A DNA stretch of 64,000 nt from Aliirhizobium wenxiniae (GCF_019511445.1 NZ_JAEUAN010000011.1:1-64000); one strand, 5' to 3'. Shown: positions 1 through 8,341, counted from the stretch's first letter. Translations and numbers: made by a program. The notes: a model not told the origin generated them from the sequence alone.

Positions 1-425
1 TGGTTGCTGAGCTGCTTGGAAATGCTTACGAGCTGGCTACGCGCTGCCACCAGTGTGCGTGTCACCATGTTGTCGAAAGTCTTTACTCGCACGACTTTGT
101 AAAATCCGGCTTCTGCCAACTGCGCTAGTCCATCCGCATCATTGGCATCAGTCTTGTTGAGGGTTTCATTCAGAACCTTTTGCGCATGACGTGCTTCAAT
201 GCAGATCGCGGGAATTCTTTCGGCGTTCAGCGCATGATAGAACCATGTCGACAGTGGACCTGTCTCAAAGACGACTAGCTTTGCGTGCGGAGCATGCTTG
301 CGGATGATTTGCGATATAACTTTCGGATCAGAAGGGCATTTCCCCCGCCAGATACGCTTCCTATTCTCTCGGATCGAAACCGCAGTATCTTACAGCGAAA
401 CATCAAGCCCGATATATTGGTCCAT
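1..425 (-). pseudogene. IS110-family transposase, N-terminal part, with early stop
   Basis: Reading leftward from an ATG at 425 gives an IS110-type start (MDQYIGLDVSL), then a TAA at 390-392 as codon 12, after which the same frame stays open to the window edge. The open part keeps IS110 hallmarks: FETGPLSTW near residue 60 and NKTDANDADGLA about 40 residues later, which belong to the DEDD RuvC-like catalytic domain of this family. A single changed codon (probably Lys to stop) would inactivate it. The gene continues beyond position 1, so its C-terminal serine domain and the element end are not visible. No transposon ends could be assigned. A sequencing error at codon 12 is the alternative. Confidence 0.8.
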
Positions 426-619
426 GGTTGCCTCCCATTTGATGCTGGGCCCGGTTCCAATCGTGAGCCCGTATTTCCATCTTACCGGGGGCAACCACCC
501 ATGTCAGATATTGCTAAGGCAATGCCTTTAGGGAAACCGACCCGCGATTACCCCATGTTCAAGAGCTTAAGAGAGCCATGAGCGGGGAATGACGACGTGA
601 AACTTTAGCTGGAATGCGT

Positions 620-649
620 CATTCAATTGCACTACATTCTCATTGAATG
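620..649. promoter_or_regulatory. Inverted repeat upstream of antitoxin gene
   Basis: CATTCAAT at 620-627 is repeated in inverted form as ATTGAATG at 642-649, with 14 bases between. It ends 11 bases before the antitoxin start. RelB/DinJ-type antitoxins usually autorepress through such palindromes, so this is a plausible operator. The regulatory role is inference. Confidence 0.45.
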
Positions 650-660
650 TGGAGATAGCC

Positions 661-969
661 ATGGCCGCAAACGCTCTTGTACAAACACGTATTGATTCCG
701 AAGTCCGGGATCGTGCTTCTGCCGTCCTTCAAAGCATGGGCCTCACGGTATCTGATGCGGTTCGTATCATGCTCACCCGGACTGCTAACGAGGGCGCTCT
801 GCCTCTTGAACTTCTATCCGGCAGTGAGGCCCATGACGCTTGGTTTCGGACCAAGGTGCTCGAAGCGTTAAACGATACTCGACCGGATTTATCGGACGAC
901 GAGGCCGAGGCGCACTTTGCTAAACGTCGAGCGGCTGCCCGCCTTAAAGCTGGTGTGCCAGAATCTTGA
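661..969 (+). CDS. RelB/DinJ-family antitoxin
   Basis: This is a protein of about 102 residues starting MAANALVQTRIDSEV, followed by a ribbon-helix-helix pattern (VRDRASAVLQSMGLTVSDAV, then RIMLTRTANEGALP) typical of RelB/DinJ antitoxins, which bind their own operator with the N-terminus and wrap the toxin with an acidic C-terminal tail. An in-frame ATG at 643 exists, but GGAG at 652-655 sits at the right distance for ATG 661. It overlaps the downstream toxin start by 4 bases, the usual coupling in these modules. The antitoxin reads intact while its partner is frameshifted, so it may now act only as an orphan repressor or as an anti-addiction protein against related toxins. Confidence 0.85.
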   Translation: MAANALVQTRIDSEVRDRASAVLQSMGLTVSDAVRIMLTRTANEGALPLELLSGSEAHDAWFRTKVLEALNDTRPDLSDDEAEAHFAKRRAAARLKAGVPES

Positions 970-1260
970 AACTTACTTGGTCTGCTTTTGCGTTATCGGA
1001 TCGTGACGCCATCTTCACATACATCGAGGCAGATAATCCCGCAGCTGCCGTCCTGATCGATGAACGGATAGCCGGCTGTCGCACGTCGCTTGCTCGATTT
1101 TCCTGCCAGTGGGCGCGTGGGTCGAATTGCCGGGACACGTGAACTCGTCATCAATGGCACGCCTTATGTCGCCGCCTACGCCATTACCGAGACGACAGTT
1201 CGGATTCTTCGCGTACTCCATGGCGCGCAAGAATGGCCAGAAATTCTGCCGCTAAGCTGA
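966..1260 (+). pseudogene. RelE/ParE-family toxin, frameshifted
   Basis: A TTG start at 966 overlaps the antitoxin stop. The first frame encodes MKLTWSAFALSDRDAIFTYI and then IEADNPAAAVLIDERIAG, a RelE/ParE N-terminus. It runs out of frame at about 1074 and would stop early. The next frame carries the rest: VARRLLDFPASGRVGRIAGT, RELVINGTPYVAAYAI and a C-terminus RILRVLHGAQEWP, the signature of the family. Removing one G in the run at 1071-1076 would restore a continuous ORF of about 97 residues. The toxin is therefore probably dead, unless this is a sequencing error. Confidence 0.8.
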
Positions 1261-1371
1261 TCGACCACGTTCGTGTGGGGGCAGACGGTTCGATCCCCAT
1301 CAAGAGCTTTGTAAAGCATGTTTCTCCGGTTTTGCGTCGATGCAGATTGACGAAGGCTCTGTTGATCGAAC

Positions 1372-1659
1372 TCATCGACTGATCGTGACACTCACTGGAA
1401 CGGTGAAGAACGGGTTTACATCAGCTGGCGGTTTAGGGACGGGGGACGCGCGATGTAGGAGGTCCAGAACCTCGGCATCAAGCTCGCTTACTCCAGAGGG
1501 GTCGACCAACTCGACCGCCGTTTCGTTTCCATCGGGCAGGACCAGGAACCGCACCCGAACTGTACCTTCCCGCCGGCGAGCTTGTGCAAGACGCGGATAT
1601 CGCTTGCGTCGTTCAAGATGTGCCGCTAACTGCCCAAGCCAACGCTGCTTGGAGCGCAA
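1372..1659 (-). pseudogene. TonB C-terminal domain fragment
   Basis: The 95-residue leftward frame contains a recognisable TonB C-terminal domain: HLERRKRYPRLAQ, then REGTVRVRFLVLPDG, an ELVDPSGVSELDAEVLDLL stretch and RASPVPKPPAD. Intact TonB proteins have an N-terminal membrane anchor and a proline-rich spacer before this domain; both are absent because the homology ends at about 1640, where an unrelated rightward fragment begins. It may be the remnant of the energy transducer for a TonB-dependent receptor. Without an anchor it is not expected to work. Confidence 0.7.
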
Positions 1660-1958
1660 ATCCTCAAACTCGCCTCGACCCGTTAAACCTCGACCTCATT
1701 GCGGGTCGCATTGACGCCGGACTGGCTGATTTCTCTGTTTGGAAGAGCTTTCTGGAAACCGCGGAAGGTTCTGAGGCAAAGCTATATGGGCCTCGTCTAT
1801 CAGGCGGCCCATTTGGCCCTGGTGTCGGCATAGGTCTGAGAAAATCAGACGATGAACTCACTGCCAAGGTTAACATGGCACTCGAAAAAATCTCTCTCGA
1901 CGGAACATTGAAGCAGATCAGCCAAAAATGGTTCGGAGCAGATCTCGTATCGAAGTGA
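1650..1958 (+). pseudogene. C-terminal fragment of amino-acid ABC binding protein
   Basis: The frame from about 1650 encodes the last ~100 residues of a family 3 periplasmic binding protein (lysine/arginine/ornithine, octopine/nopaline type): LDLIAGRIDAGLADFSVWKS, then a GGPFGPGVGIGLRK stretch and the closing GTLKQISQKWFGADL. The N-terminal lobe and signal peptide are missing; upstream the DNA belongs to the oppositely oriented tonB fragment. The frame extends upstream to 1584 but that part has no family resemblance. It is almost certainly non-functional and marks a recombination junction at about 1640-1660. Confidence 0.7.
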
Positions 1959-2368
1959 GTTGATAGTTTCAGAGCGCCTTCGAAGATGGACTCCGCCGAT
2001 GGTGGAGCCCGATAACTTCATCTTCGGTCTGACAATTGCCAGACAAAGTGCACACCGTTTCGCCCGCTAACTCTGAAAGCGTGACATAAACCGGAATAAA
2101 CTAGCTCTGAGTTTCAGACGATATCGAACGATGATTTCTAAAGTGCCGGGCTTAAGCAAGATAGACTTTGACCGGGCCGACGCGCTGCGGGGGGCATTCT
2201 TAAGTCTTTGACGACCCCACGACGACCCACGTTAAGGCGTCATCAGTGCGAATAGGATCGTAGATGTCGTAATTGTCGCCTGCACAATCAACGAAAACAC
2301 TGTTCATACGGATTGACATCTTCTAATGGCGAAACGAATGCTTTTGCGCCTGACAGAGGAGAACACTG
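1959..2368. other. Gene-free stretch
   Basis: No convincing coding sequence, RNA gene or repeat was seen in these 410 bases. They presumably hold the promoter and leader of the SyrB-like gene, but no clear -35/-10 pair stands out. Confidence 0.4.
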
Positions 2369-2776
2369 ATGGCCGACGAGACAATGACCGCAAACCCGAA
2401 CGATGTTAAGACCGAAACGCCGGCCGCAGCCCCCGCTGCGAAGAAGACCCGCGCGCCGCGCCGCCCGAAAGCAGTCGCAGAAACAACTGCCGCTGACGTA
2501 TCTGTCGCGGCACCGGAGACGCCGGCCAAAAAGACCCGCGCCAAGCGCGGCTCCAAGCAGGTTGCCGCGAAAGTTGAAAAGAGCGTTGCAGAACCGAAGA
2601 AAGCAACTTCCCGTGCACCTTCGGCCAAGAAGATTGCATCTGCACCGGTCACTACCAGCGACGACATCGCCGATCTGATCAAGCTCGAGGAAGAAAACAA
2701 GCAACTGCGCAAACAGCTTTCCGAAAAGCTGCGTGCGGAAAATGCCGATCTGCGCAAGCGCCTCGGTCAGGGCTGA
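2369..2776 (+). CDS. SyrB-like small basic regulator
   Basis: This 135-residue protein has a long low-complexity N-terminal part rich in Ala, Pro and Lys (repeated KKTRA and PKKA-type segments, residues ~15-85), resembling histone-H1-like tails. It ends in a heptad-like coiled coil (IKLEEENKQLRKQLSEKL, then RAENADLRKRL). This layout matches rhizobial SyrB-type proteins, described in Sinorhizobium as regulators acting on symbiotic gene expression. DNA binding through the basic tail and dimerisation through the coiled coil are inferred. Two nearby genes (2915 and 5594) end in related coiled coils. A perfect hairpin follows the gene. Confidence 0.65.
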   Translation: MADETMTANPNDVKTETPAAAPAAKKTRAPRRPKAVAETTAADVSVAAPETPAKKTRAKRGSKQVAAKVEKSVAEPKKATSRAPSAKKIASAPVTTSDDIADLIKLEEENKQLRKQLSEKLRAENADLRKRLGQG

Positions 2777-2838
2777 TAGCGGGCGTCAGGGTTTCGTCTC
2801 GGTCTGTCACGATAGCCCTCCATGCCGATGCAACGTTC

Positions 2839-2862
2839 ACCGGGCCTGTAATCAGGCCCGGT
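2839..2862 (+). terminator. Perfect hairpin after the SyrB-like gene
   Basis: ACCGGGCCTG (2839-2848) pairs perfectly with CAGGCCCGGT (2853-2862) across a TAAT loop. There is no T-run after it, so it may be a transcript-stabilising hairpin rather than an intrinsic terminator. Confidence 0.5.
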
Positions 2863-2914
2863 CAATCCGATCCGCTGCAATGCGATGCTGCAGCCACGCC
2901 GAGGTTTTGATGCG

Positions 2915-3523
2915 ATGAGAACACCATGGAAATTTGTAGCTGACCTGGTGTCACGTAAGCCGAAAGCGGACGTAATCGACGAAGATCTCCCGCACGAGAT
3001 AGAAACACCGGCTCTTGAGTATCGGCCCGCCGTTGAAGAGGACGTTGGGTCATTTCAGTCTGCATCTTCTGAACAAGCAGCTGAAATTGAACAGGCGAAC
3101 GAAACGGAAGCTAGCTCCTCGACGCCAGATCTAACTCCCCAGGCCCCAGCAGAAACAGAGAATAGCGGCCGTGAGCTGACCGCGACAGCTCCCTCCGTCA
3201 CAACCGATGACGCGGTTTCAAAACCTGAAGCAGGCGAGGGCGCCAACGTTGCTAATCCTGCCCTGCAGGATGAACCCGACCGCCTCGTAACGGCTCGAGA
3301 GACAGCAAGACCAAATAAAGATGCCCGGGCCAATTCGAAGAAACTTACGGTCGGTAAGGCGGATGCAAACGCATCAGTTCCAGTGGACAGACCCAAGACA
3401 GTCGCCGAGGAAATGGCAGCGCTCGATGCGGAGGTATCGGTGTTGCGTCGACAGCTCTCTGTAAAGCTAGCCGAGCAAAACGCACAATTGCGCAAGATGC
3501 TCGAGAGGTTTGAAAGAAGCTAA
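2915..3523 (+). CDS. Hypothetical acidic protein with SyrB-like C-terminal coiled coil
   Basis: I chose ATG 2915 (MRTPWKFVADLVSRKPKAD) because GAGG lies 10 bases upstream; an in-frame ATG at 2885 would add ten residues. The ~202-residue product has a short basic N-terminus, a long disordered middle rich in Glu, Ala, Thr and Pro (residues ~25-160), and a C-terminal coiled coil (LDAEVSVLRRQLSVKL, then AEQNAQLRKML) that aligns by eye with the tail of the SyrB-like protein just upstream. No enzymatic motif is visible. It may interact with the other coiled-coil proteins nearby. Function unknown. Confidence 0.6.
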   Translation: MRTPWKFVADLVSRKPKADVIDEDLPHEIETPALEYRPAVEEDVGSFQSASSEQAAEIEQANETEASSSTPDLTPQAPAETENSGRELTATAPSVTTDDAVSKPEAGEGANVANPALQDEPDRLVTARETARPNKDARANSKKLTVGKADANASVPVDRPKTVAEEMAALDAEVSVLRRQLSVKLAEQNAQLRKMLERFERS

Positions 3524-3571
3524 GGCAACGGGCGCAAGCTGCTCAAAACACCAATGTCTGGGATGGGATTC

Positions 3572-3608
3572 AGGCGACAGCATGGGTGCACTCGTACTGT
3601 CGCCTTTT
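3572..3608 (+). terminator. Intrinsic terminator
   Basis: AGGCGACAG (3572-3580) pairs with CTGTCGCCT (3597-3605) and is followed by a short T-run, 48 bases past the stop of the preceding gene. Confidence 0.65.
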
Positions 3609-3726
3609 GCTTTCGACCGTCCATTTCATACTCCGCGACGCAATAGGCGGTTTACCTATTGGCAATAAGGTCCGAGCCTGACTGTCAGCCTGCTGCACAA
3701 TTTCCATAGTCTCTCGGGCGTTTCCA

Positions 3727-5196
3727 ATGACCACAACATTTGATTCTGACATCTTCAATCTCGCACCGATCGCCATGTGGATCGAAGATTTCAGTGAGGT
3801 GAAGACGCTGTTCGATCAATGGCGTGCAGAGGGCGTTACCGACATCAGGTCGTTCCTGGCGCAGGATCGCGATCTCATCGTTTCGTGTTCGACCAGGATC
3901 CGGATCCTCGACGTTAACGCAAAGACCCTGGAACTGTTTGAAGCAGACAGCCTGGAGCATCTAAGATCAAATATCGCCTCGGTTTTTCGGGACGATATGC
4001 TGGACACCCATATCAACGAATTGGCTGCGCTGTTCGATGGAGAGAATACTTTTTCAAGCACAACGGTGAACTACACGATCTCCGGCCGGCGGCTCGATAT
4101 CCAACTCCGTGGTGCTGTCCTTCCCGGACACGAGGAAGCGCTCGACAAGCTGTTGTTGACGACCGAGGATATCACCGCTCGCGAAGACGCGAGACGCGCA
4201 GAGGCCGAGCAGCGCTTACTGGCGGAGGGCGTGTTTGAACATTCGCCGGTATCATTATGGATTGAGGATTTCAGCCGCATCCGCGCCCTGATCGAGGATA
4301 TCCGCGACCGCGGCATTACCGATTTCCGCACTTTCATGGATGTGCATCCGGAATTCGTCCATCAATGCATGAGCGAAATCCGTGTCATCGACGTCAATCA
4401 GGCAACGCTAGATTTGTTCGGTGCGAAGGATCGCACCGATCTCCTGCAGCGTCTGGGCGAGGTCTTTCGTGACGATATGGAAAAGCCGTTCCGCGAACAG
4501 TTAATGGAGCTGTGGAATGGCAAGCTCTTCCACCATCGCGAAGTTATCAACTACGCTCTGGACGGATCGGTACGCCACATCCTTCTGCATTTTTCCGTCT
4601 TTCCAGGCCACGAGACGGACTGGTCGCGGGTCCAGGTAGCACTCGCCGACATTACTGCACGCAAGAAGGCGGAGGCCTATCTCGAGTATCTCGGCAAGCA
4701 CGATGTCCTAACCAAGCTCTATAATCGTGCATTCTATGCAGATGAAATGAACCGGCTGGAGCGCAAGTCGCTACGCCCGGTCTCGGCGATCGTGATCGAT
4801 CTCAATGGCCTAAAGGGAGCTAATGATCAGCTTGGCCATGACGCCGGCGACGGGCTGCTTCGGCGCTTCGGTGAAATTCTCAACGGCGCAGTCTCTGCAC
4901 CAAACCACGCATGCCGGATCGGCGGGGACGAGTTTGCAGTTCTGCTGCCCGGTGCAGATGCCAAAACTGCCGGCACGATGATTGAAACGATCGCGGAACT
5001 GTTGAAGATAAACAACCAGTTTTACTCCAACGCACCGCTCAGCATGTCCTATGGCGTCGCGACCAGCGAGGTCGGGGAGACGATAGAAGCGGTGGTCAGA
5101 CGCGCGGACGGGTTGATGTACGACCATAAGAAGGCGCATTACGCCAACCCGGATCTACCGGGCAAGGAATTGCGCAACAGGGCGCGCCCACGGTAA
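3727..5196 (+). CDS. PAS-PAS-GGDEF diguanylate cyclase
   Basis: This 489-residue soluble protein contains two homologous sensory units of about 160 residues (each opening with a PVSLWIEDFS-type motif near residues 12 and 174, and ending in an LxxxDITAR linker), then a GGDEF domain from about residue 320. The active-site loop GGDEF is intact at residues 399-403, so c-di-GMP synthesis is expected. No RxxD inhibitory site is visible five residues upstream, suggesting no product inhibition through that site. The ligand of the PAS-like units is unknown. No membrane segment is apparent. It stands alone, with a terminator upstream and a poorly coding stretch downstream. Confidence 0.9.
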   Translation: MTTTFDSDIFNLAPIAMWIEDFSEVKTLFDQWRAEGVTDIRSFLAQDRDLIVSCSTRIRILDVNAKTLELFEADSLEHLRSNIASVFRDDMLDTHINELAALFDGENTFSSTTVNYTISGRRLDIQLRGAVLPGHEEALDKLLLTTEDITAREDARRAEAEQRLLAEGVFEHSPVSLWIEDFSRIRALIEDIRDRGITDFRTFMDVHPEFVHQCMSEIRVIDVNQATLDLFGAKDRTDLLQRLGEVFRDDMEKPFREQLMELWNGKLFHHREVINYALDGSVRHILLHFSVFPGHETDWSRVQVALADITARKKAEAYLEYLGKHDVLTKLYNRAFYADEMNRLERKSLRPVSAIVIDLNGLKGANDQLGHDAGDGLLRRFGEILNGAVSAPNHACRIGGDEFAVLLPGADAKTAGTMIETIAELLKINNQFYSNAPLSMSYGVATSEVGETIEAVVRRADGLMYDHKKAHYANPDLPGKELRNRARPR

Positions 5197-5234
5197 GCCG
5201 TTTGTCGAAAGGTGCCCCGTTCGACGGCAACAGC

Positions 5235-5433
5235 CTATCGTCTCACGAGTTTCAGACAGGTCGGAATAGGTTCTCCGACATGGTGACTATCTTGCAGATG
5301 CCGGATGGTAATCTGGATATCGTCAACCACCGGATCGATCAGCACAAACCCGAGATCAGGTGAGATTTCAAGAAGAGTATCGGAGCGTTCAGCATAGCGA
5401 CGCCCAAAGGGCGAGAACGCGGGAATTCTCGAC
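5235..5433 (-). CDS. Possible small hypothetical protein
   Basis: Within the otherwise gene-free interval 5197-5593 a leftward frame from ATG 5433 (MSRIPAFSPFGRRYAER) encodes 65 residues with codon use that looks genuine. The interior (LLEISPDLGFVLIDPVVDD) is hydrophobic but resembles no family I know. No good ribosome binding site precedes the ATG, and the frame stays open upstream to 5507. It could be a remnant of a longer gene. Nothing else is visible in this interval. Confidence 0.25.
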
Positions 5434-5593
5434 ATGGTTTTTCCGGAGAAAAGGGCAGCCGCAGGAGGCTTGGCGAAGCAGAAGCCGGGACCGACTGCAC
5501 CCGGCAAAATCGTTCCGCATTCTACGCCTTAAACAAGGCGCTTGCCCATCGTCGTTCTATCCGCCACCTGTCACAAGCAAACGAGCATGCCGG

Positions 5594-5788
5594 ATGATCC
5601 GGCCCAATAGAGACGGCTCAGCGCCTGCCAGAACACCTGCTCACAGCACGACGACCGATCACTACGATATTCTCGCCGTTCTTGAAATGGAAAACCGGCG
5701 GCTCAAACAGCTTCTTGCGGACAAGCTCCGGTCAGAAAACATGCTGATGAGAGCAATGCTGCAGCGAATTGGGGCCCGCACTGAATGA
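5594..5788 (+). CDS. Small SyrB-tail-like coiled-coil protein
   Basis: From ATG 5594 (MIRPNRDGSAPARTP) the product is about 64 residues: a short Pro/Ala/Thr-rich segment followed by a coiled coil (DILAVLEMENRRLKQLLADK, then LRSENMLMRAML) closely like the C-terminus of the SyrB-like protein encoded at 2369. The frame is open further upstream to 5360, but that part lacks protein-like composition. It may be a truncated SyrB paralogue retaining only the dimerisation helix. The nadC remnant starts at its stop codon. Confidence 0.5.
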   Translation: MIRPNRDGSAPARTPAHSTTTDHYDILAVLEMENRRLKQLLADKLRSENMLMRAMLQRIGARTE

Positions 5789-6106
5789 AATGGATATTAC
5801 TGCAGCCATCCAGCGCGCAAAAGCGAGCGTGGGCCACATGGCCAAGATAGAGGTCGAGGTGGATGCGCTCGACCAGCTGGAGGGGCCATGCAGATCGGCA
5901 TCGACGCCGTGCTGCTCGACAACATGACGCCAGCGCAACTGCGCCAGGCGGTCGGATTTGTCGCCGGTCGCGCGATCACCGAGGCCTCAGGCAATATCAA
6001 CCCGACGACAGCCGCGGAAGCCGCCGCATCCGGTGTCGATCTCATTTCCGTTGGCTGGATCACCCATAGCGCGCCAGTTCTCGATATTGGGCTCGACTAC
6101 ATCTGA
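5787..6106 (+). pseudogene. nadC: nadC remnant (quinolinate phosphoribosyltransferase C-terminus)
   Basis: Two adjoining frames reconstruct the last ~107 residues of NadC: DITAAIQRAKASVGHMAKIE and VEVDALDQLE in one, then MQIGIDAVLLDNMTPAQL, a GRAITEASGNINP stretch and GVDLISVGWITHS in the next. A missing A at about 5882-5884 (GAGGCC reduced to GGGCC) explains the frameshift. NadC is normally about 285 residues, so the N-terminal two thirds are gone. NAD biosynthesis genes would be expected intact elsewhere in the genome. Confidence 0.85.
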
Positions 6107-6166
6107 GATACGCATCAGATCAGGATAAGTGCATAGTTGCAGCGACCCAGTGTGCAGACAAGTTAT

Positions 6167-6200
6167 GGAAGGCCGCGCGGAGACTATGGCGCGGCCTTCC
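6167..6200. repeat. 12-bp perfect inverted repeat
   Basis: GGAAGGCCGCGC (6167-6178) and GCGCGGCCTTCC (6189-6200) are perfect inverted copies around a 10-base loop. No T-run follows on either strand. It could be a terminator-like or stabilising hairpin between the nadC remnant and the LysE-type gene. Confidence 0.45.
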
Positions 6201-6286
6201 ACACACAGCGCATGGGGTGAGGTAAAGTCCCCAGGCGCTGTCTGCCGCTCCCCCGGGAGCTAGAGAATTGGCGCCGAAAATTCCAG

Positions 6287-6925
6287 TCATGGCGCAATGG
6301 TCGATAAGGCCTCGAAACTTTTCGCGAGCATGGACAACCCGAGCACAACAAGGAAAACGCCGGCCCCCCGGTTTGCGATACCGAGGATCTCAGTACTCAA
6401 ACGCTGCCTGACTGCCGACACGCCAAGTGCAAGCAGTGACCACCAAGCCAGTGAACCAGCGAACACGCCGATCGGCAAAAGCCCACCAGGGGCTGCAATC
6501 TGGCTTGCGAATGCTGCGAGACTTGCGGCACATAATGCAGGCGTTACTGGGTTTAGAAATCCGAAGCAGATTGCGCTACAATAGGCGCGTCCAAAGCTTG
6601 ATGGTGCACCGCCCCTTGTGACGACCACGAGATCGCGGCGCCATAGCCGCGCTGCGAAATATAGCAGGAGCAATCCTGCCGCAAAGCTGAGAAGGCTTTC
6701 AGTTCCAGGCTGGCTCATGAGCGCCATACCACCGAGCAGCGCGATGGTGCTATATACGAGATGCACCGTGGCTATGCCTAGCCCCGCCGCGAGCCCGGCA
6801 CGCTTTCCTTCGGTGAGCGTGCGCTCGACACACATCATGCTTGTAGGTCCAAACGGTATCGCGATGGAAAGCCCCGCGCCGGCTCCTGCTAAAAGGCATG
6901 CCATCCCACTCATGCTTTCCCCCAA
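6287..6925 (-). CDS. LysE/RhtB-family exporter
   Basis: This 212-residue, very hydrophobic protein has about six predicted membrane helices and the LysE/RhtB N-terminal signature (SIAIPFGPTSMMCVERTL). Members export amino acids or related small molecules across the inner membrane by proton exchange. The FGFLNPVTPALCAA segment near residue 125 matches the second conserved Asn-Pro motif. The substrate cannot be read from sequence. The start may be ATG 6925 or 6913. It points away from the anti-sigma gene and appears monocistronic. Confidence 0.8.
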   Translation of the reverse strand: MGESMSGMACLLAGAGAGLSIAIPFGPTSMMCVERTLTEGKRAGLAAGLGIATVHLVYSTIALLGGMALMSQPGTESLLSFAAGLLLLYFAARLWRRDLVVVTRGGAPSSFGRAYCSAICFGFLNPVTPALCAASLAAFASQIAAPGGLLPIGVFAGSLAWWSLLALGVSAVRQRLSTEILGIANRGAGVFLVVLGLSMLAKSFEALSTIAP

Positions 6926-6986
6926 CCTTGCATGGTGGAGTAAACCGACGCGGGTGGGAGTTTATTCGCGCGGGTCGGAAATTTTC

Positions 6987-7802
6987 TTAAGGCTTGCCAT
7001 CAAGCCGCCTTTGATAGAGCTCGGCAAAGGATGTCAATTCGCCCGGGTTGAGATCGGATACGGCCCAATAGGTCAGGTCGCCTTTTATCCAACTCACCAC
7101 ATTCGTACCGTTGAACACGTCTCGTGTGGATATGGCCCGGTCGGTGGAATCAGTGACCGTCACACTGATCGTATGCTGGCGGCGCTTGTAGACCATGACC
7201 GGAACCGGAGTGCGACCGATGACATCGATGCGTCCACCGACGAGTGGAAAGCCCTCGGCAGAAAAATCCGGTGTGGTTGGCGCAATGGTCGTCTTTCCGT
7301 TGAACCAAGGCTTCACGACATGGCCCTGTGACGAGGCGATATCGAATGGCTGAGGAGCCACCAATCCCCGCAGATGCGCGGTGAGGATTTCACTCTCGAT
7401 TGTGGCCGCCGGCATGACATCCTCTGTGACGCGAGCCAGATAGCTTCCGCCGAGACCGCCTCCGATGAGCCCAACCAGCAGCGAGGCGGCAATCGGCCAC
7501 CGCGCATTCGCTGAGCGATTGATATGCGCCGGTCCGGCGTCGCCGACAGGCTCATCCGGTGCGTCAACGGCTTCCCGATCCGGGAAAATGGAGGCGAGAA
7601 TGGCGCCTCGTAGATGTTCCGGTGCGGGCTCTCCGGGGAGCACATCGACCAGTGCAGAGGAAAGACCAGAAAGTCTGCATGAAATATCTGCCAGTTCCGG
7701 CTCACGCTCCAGCCTTTGCTGCATGGAAAGCGTTTCGCCGGGTGACAATTCCCCATCATGATAGGCGTTAAGGAGAAGAAGCGTCTCTTTGTCGATTGTC
7801 AT
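6987..7802 (-). CDS. Anti-sigma factor, membrane-anchored
   Basis: This 271-residue protein opens with a ZAS-like cytoplasmic segment (LLLNAYHDGELSPGETLSM, then LEREPELADISCRLSGL) and has one membrane helix around residues 102-120 (ASLLVGLIGGGLGGSYLA), with the remainder presumably periplasmic. The His and one Cys of a zinc-type anti-sigma site are present but the second Cys is not. It overlaps the sigma factor gene by 4 bases, the classic arrangement for a cognate ECF pair. It should hold the sigma factor at the membrane until a periplasmic or envelope signal arrives. The signal is unknown. Confidence 0.8.
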   Translation of the reverse strand: MTIDKETLLLLNAYHDGELSPGETLSMQQRLEREPELADISCRLSGLSSALVDVLPGEPAPEHLRGAILASIFPDREAVDAPDEPVGDAGPAHINRSANARWPIAASLLVGLIGGGLGGSYLARVTEDVMPAATIESEILTAHLRGLVAPQPFDIASSQGHVVKPWFNGKTTIAPTTPDFSAEGFPLVGGRIDVIGRTPVPVMVYKRRQHTISVTVTDSTDRAISTRDVFNGTNVVSWIKGDLTYWAVSDLNPGELTSFAELYQRRLDGKP

Positions 7803-8341
7803 TGCTCCGTCTCCTTCAAACGCGACAGAAGCGACTGCCTTGCTTTGGCAAGGCGCGACATCACTGTTCCAACCGGGATGTCGCTGATAGCGGCAATCTC
7901 TCGATAGCTCAGTCCATGAAATTCACGCAAAACCAGCGTTTCTCTCAGGTGAAGAGGCAACGTCTCCACTGCCTTCTGTAGTTCTACCGATCGCTGTTTT
8001 GCAAGAAGCAGGTCTTCCGGAGTAGGAACGGCACCGTTCATCAAGCCGCCAACTTCGATTTCCTGTTGGACGACTGGTGAAAGATCCTCAAGCGACACGA
8101 GCTTTGCCGGTCTGTGACGCTGAAGCCAGGAATAGGCCACGTTGCGAACGATTGTCAGGAACCAGGCCCGAGCATTGCCTTCGGCAAAGCTTTCGATCGC
8201 CCGATATGCTTTGATACAGGCCTCCTGCATCACGTCTTCTGCATCGGTTGCACTGCCGGTCAGCCATCGTGCGAGCCGGTACCCCTCGTCAATTCTGGGC
8301 AATACGATCTGCGCAAATCGCGCCTTGGCCAATGTCGTCAT
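7799..8341 (-). CDS. ECF (RpoE-like) sigma factor
   Basis: This 180-residue protein has both ECF regions: sigma-2 (GSATDAEDVMQEACIKAYRA, residues ~29-48, then ARAWFLTIVRNVAYSWLQR) and sigma-4 (LSYREIAAISDIPVGTVMSR, residues ~145-165). It directs RNA polymerase to its own small regulon and is controlled by the anti-sigma factor encoded immediately downstream with a 4-base overlap. A target promoter upstream of this operon would be expected, but I could not assign it with confidence. Confidence 0.9.
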   Translation of the reverse strand: MTTLAKARFAQIVLPRIDEGYRLARWLTGSATDAEDVMQEACIKAYRAIESFAEGNARAWFLTIVRNVAYSWLQRHRPAKLVSLEDLSPVVQQEIEVGGLMNGAVPTPEDLLLAKQRSVELQKAVETLPLHLRETLVLREFHGLSYREIAAISDIPVGTVMSRLAKARQSLLSRLKETEQ

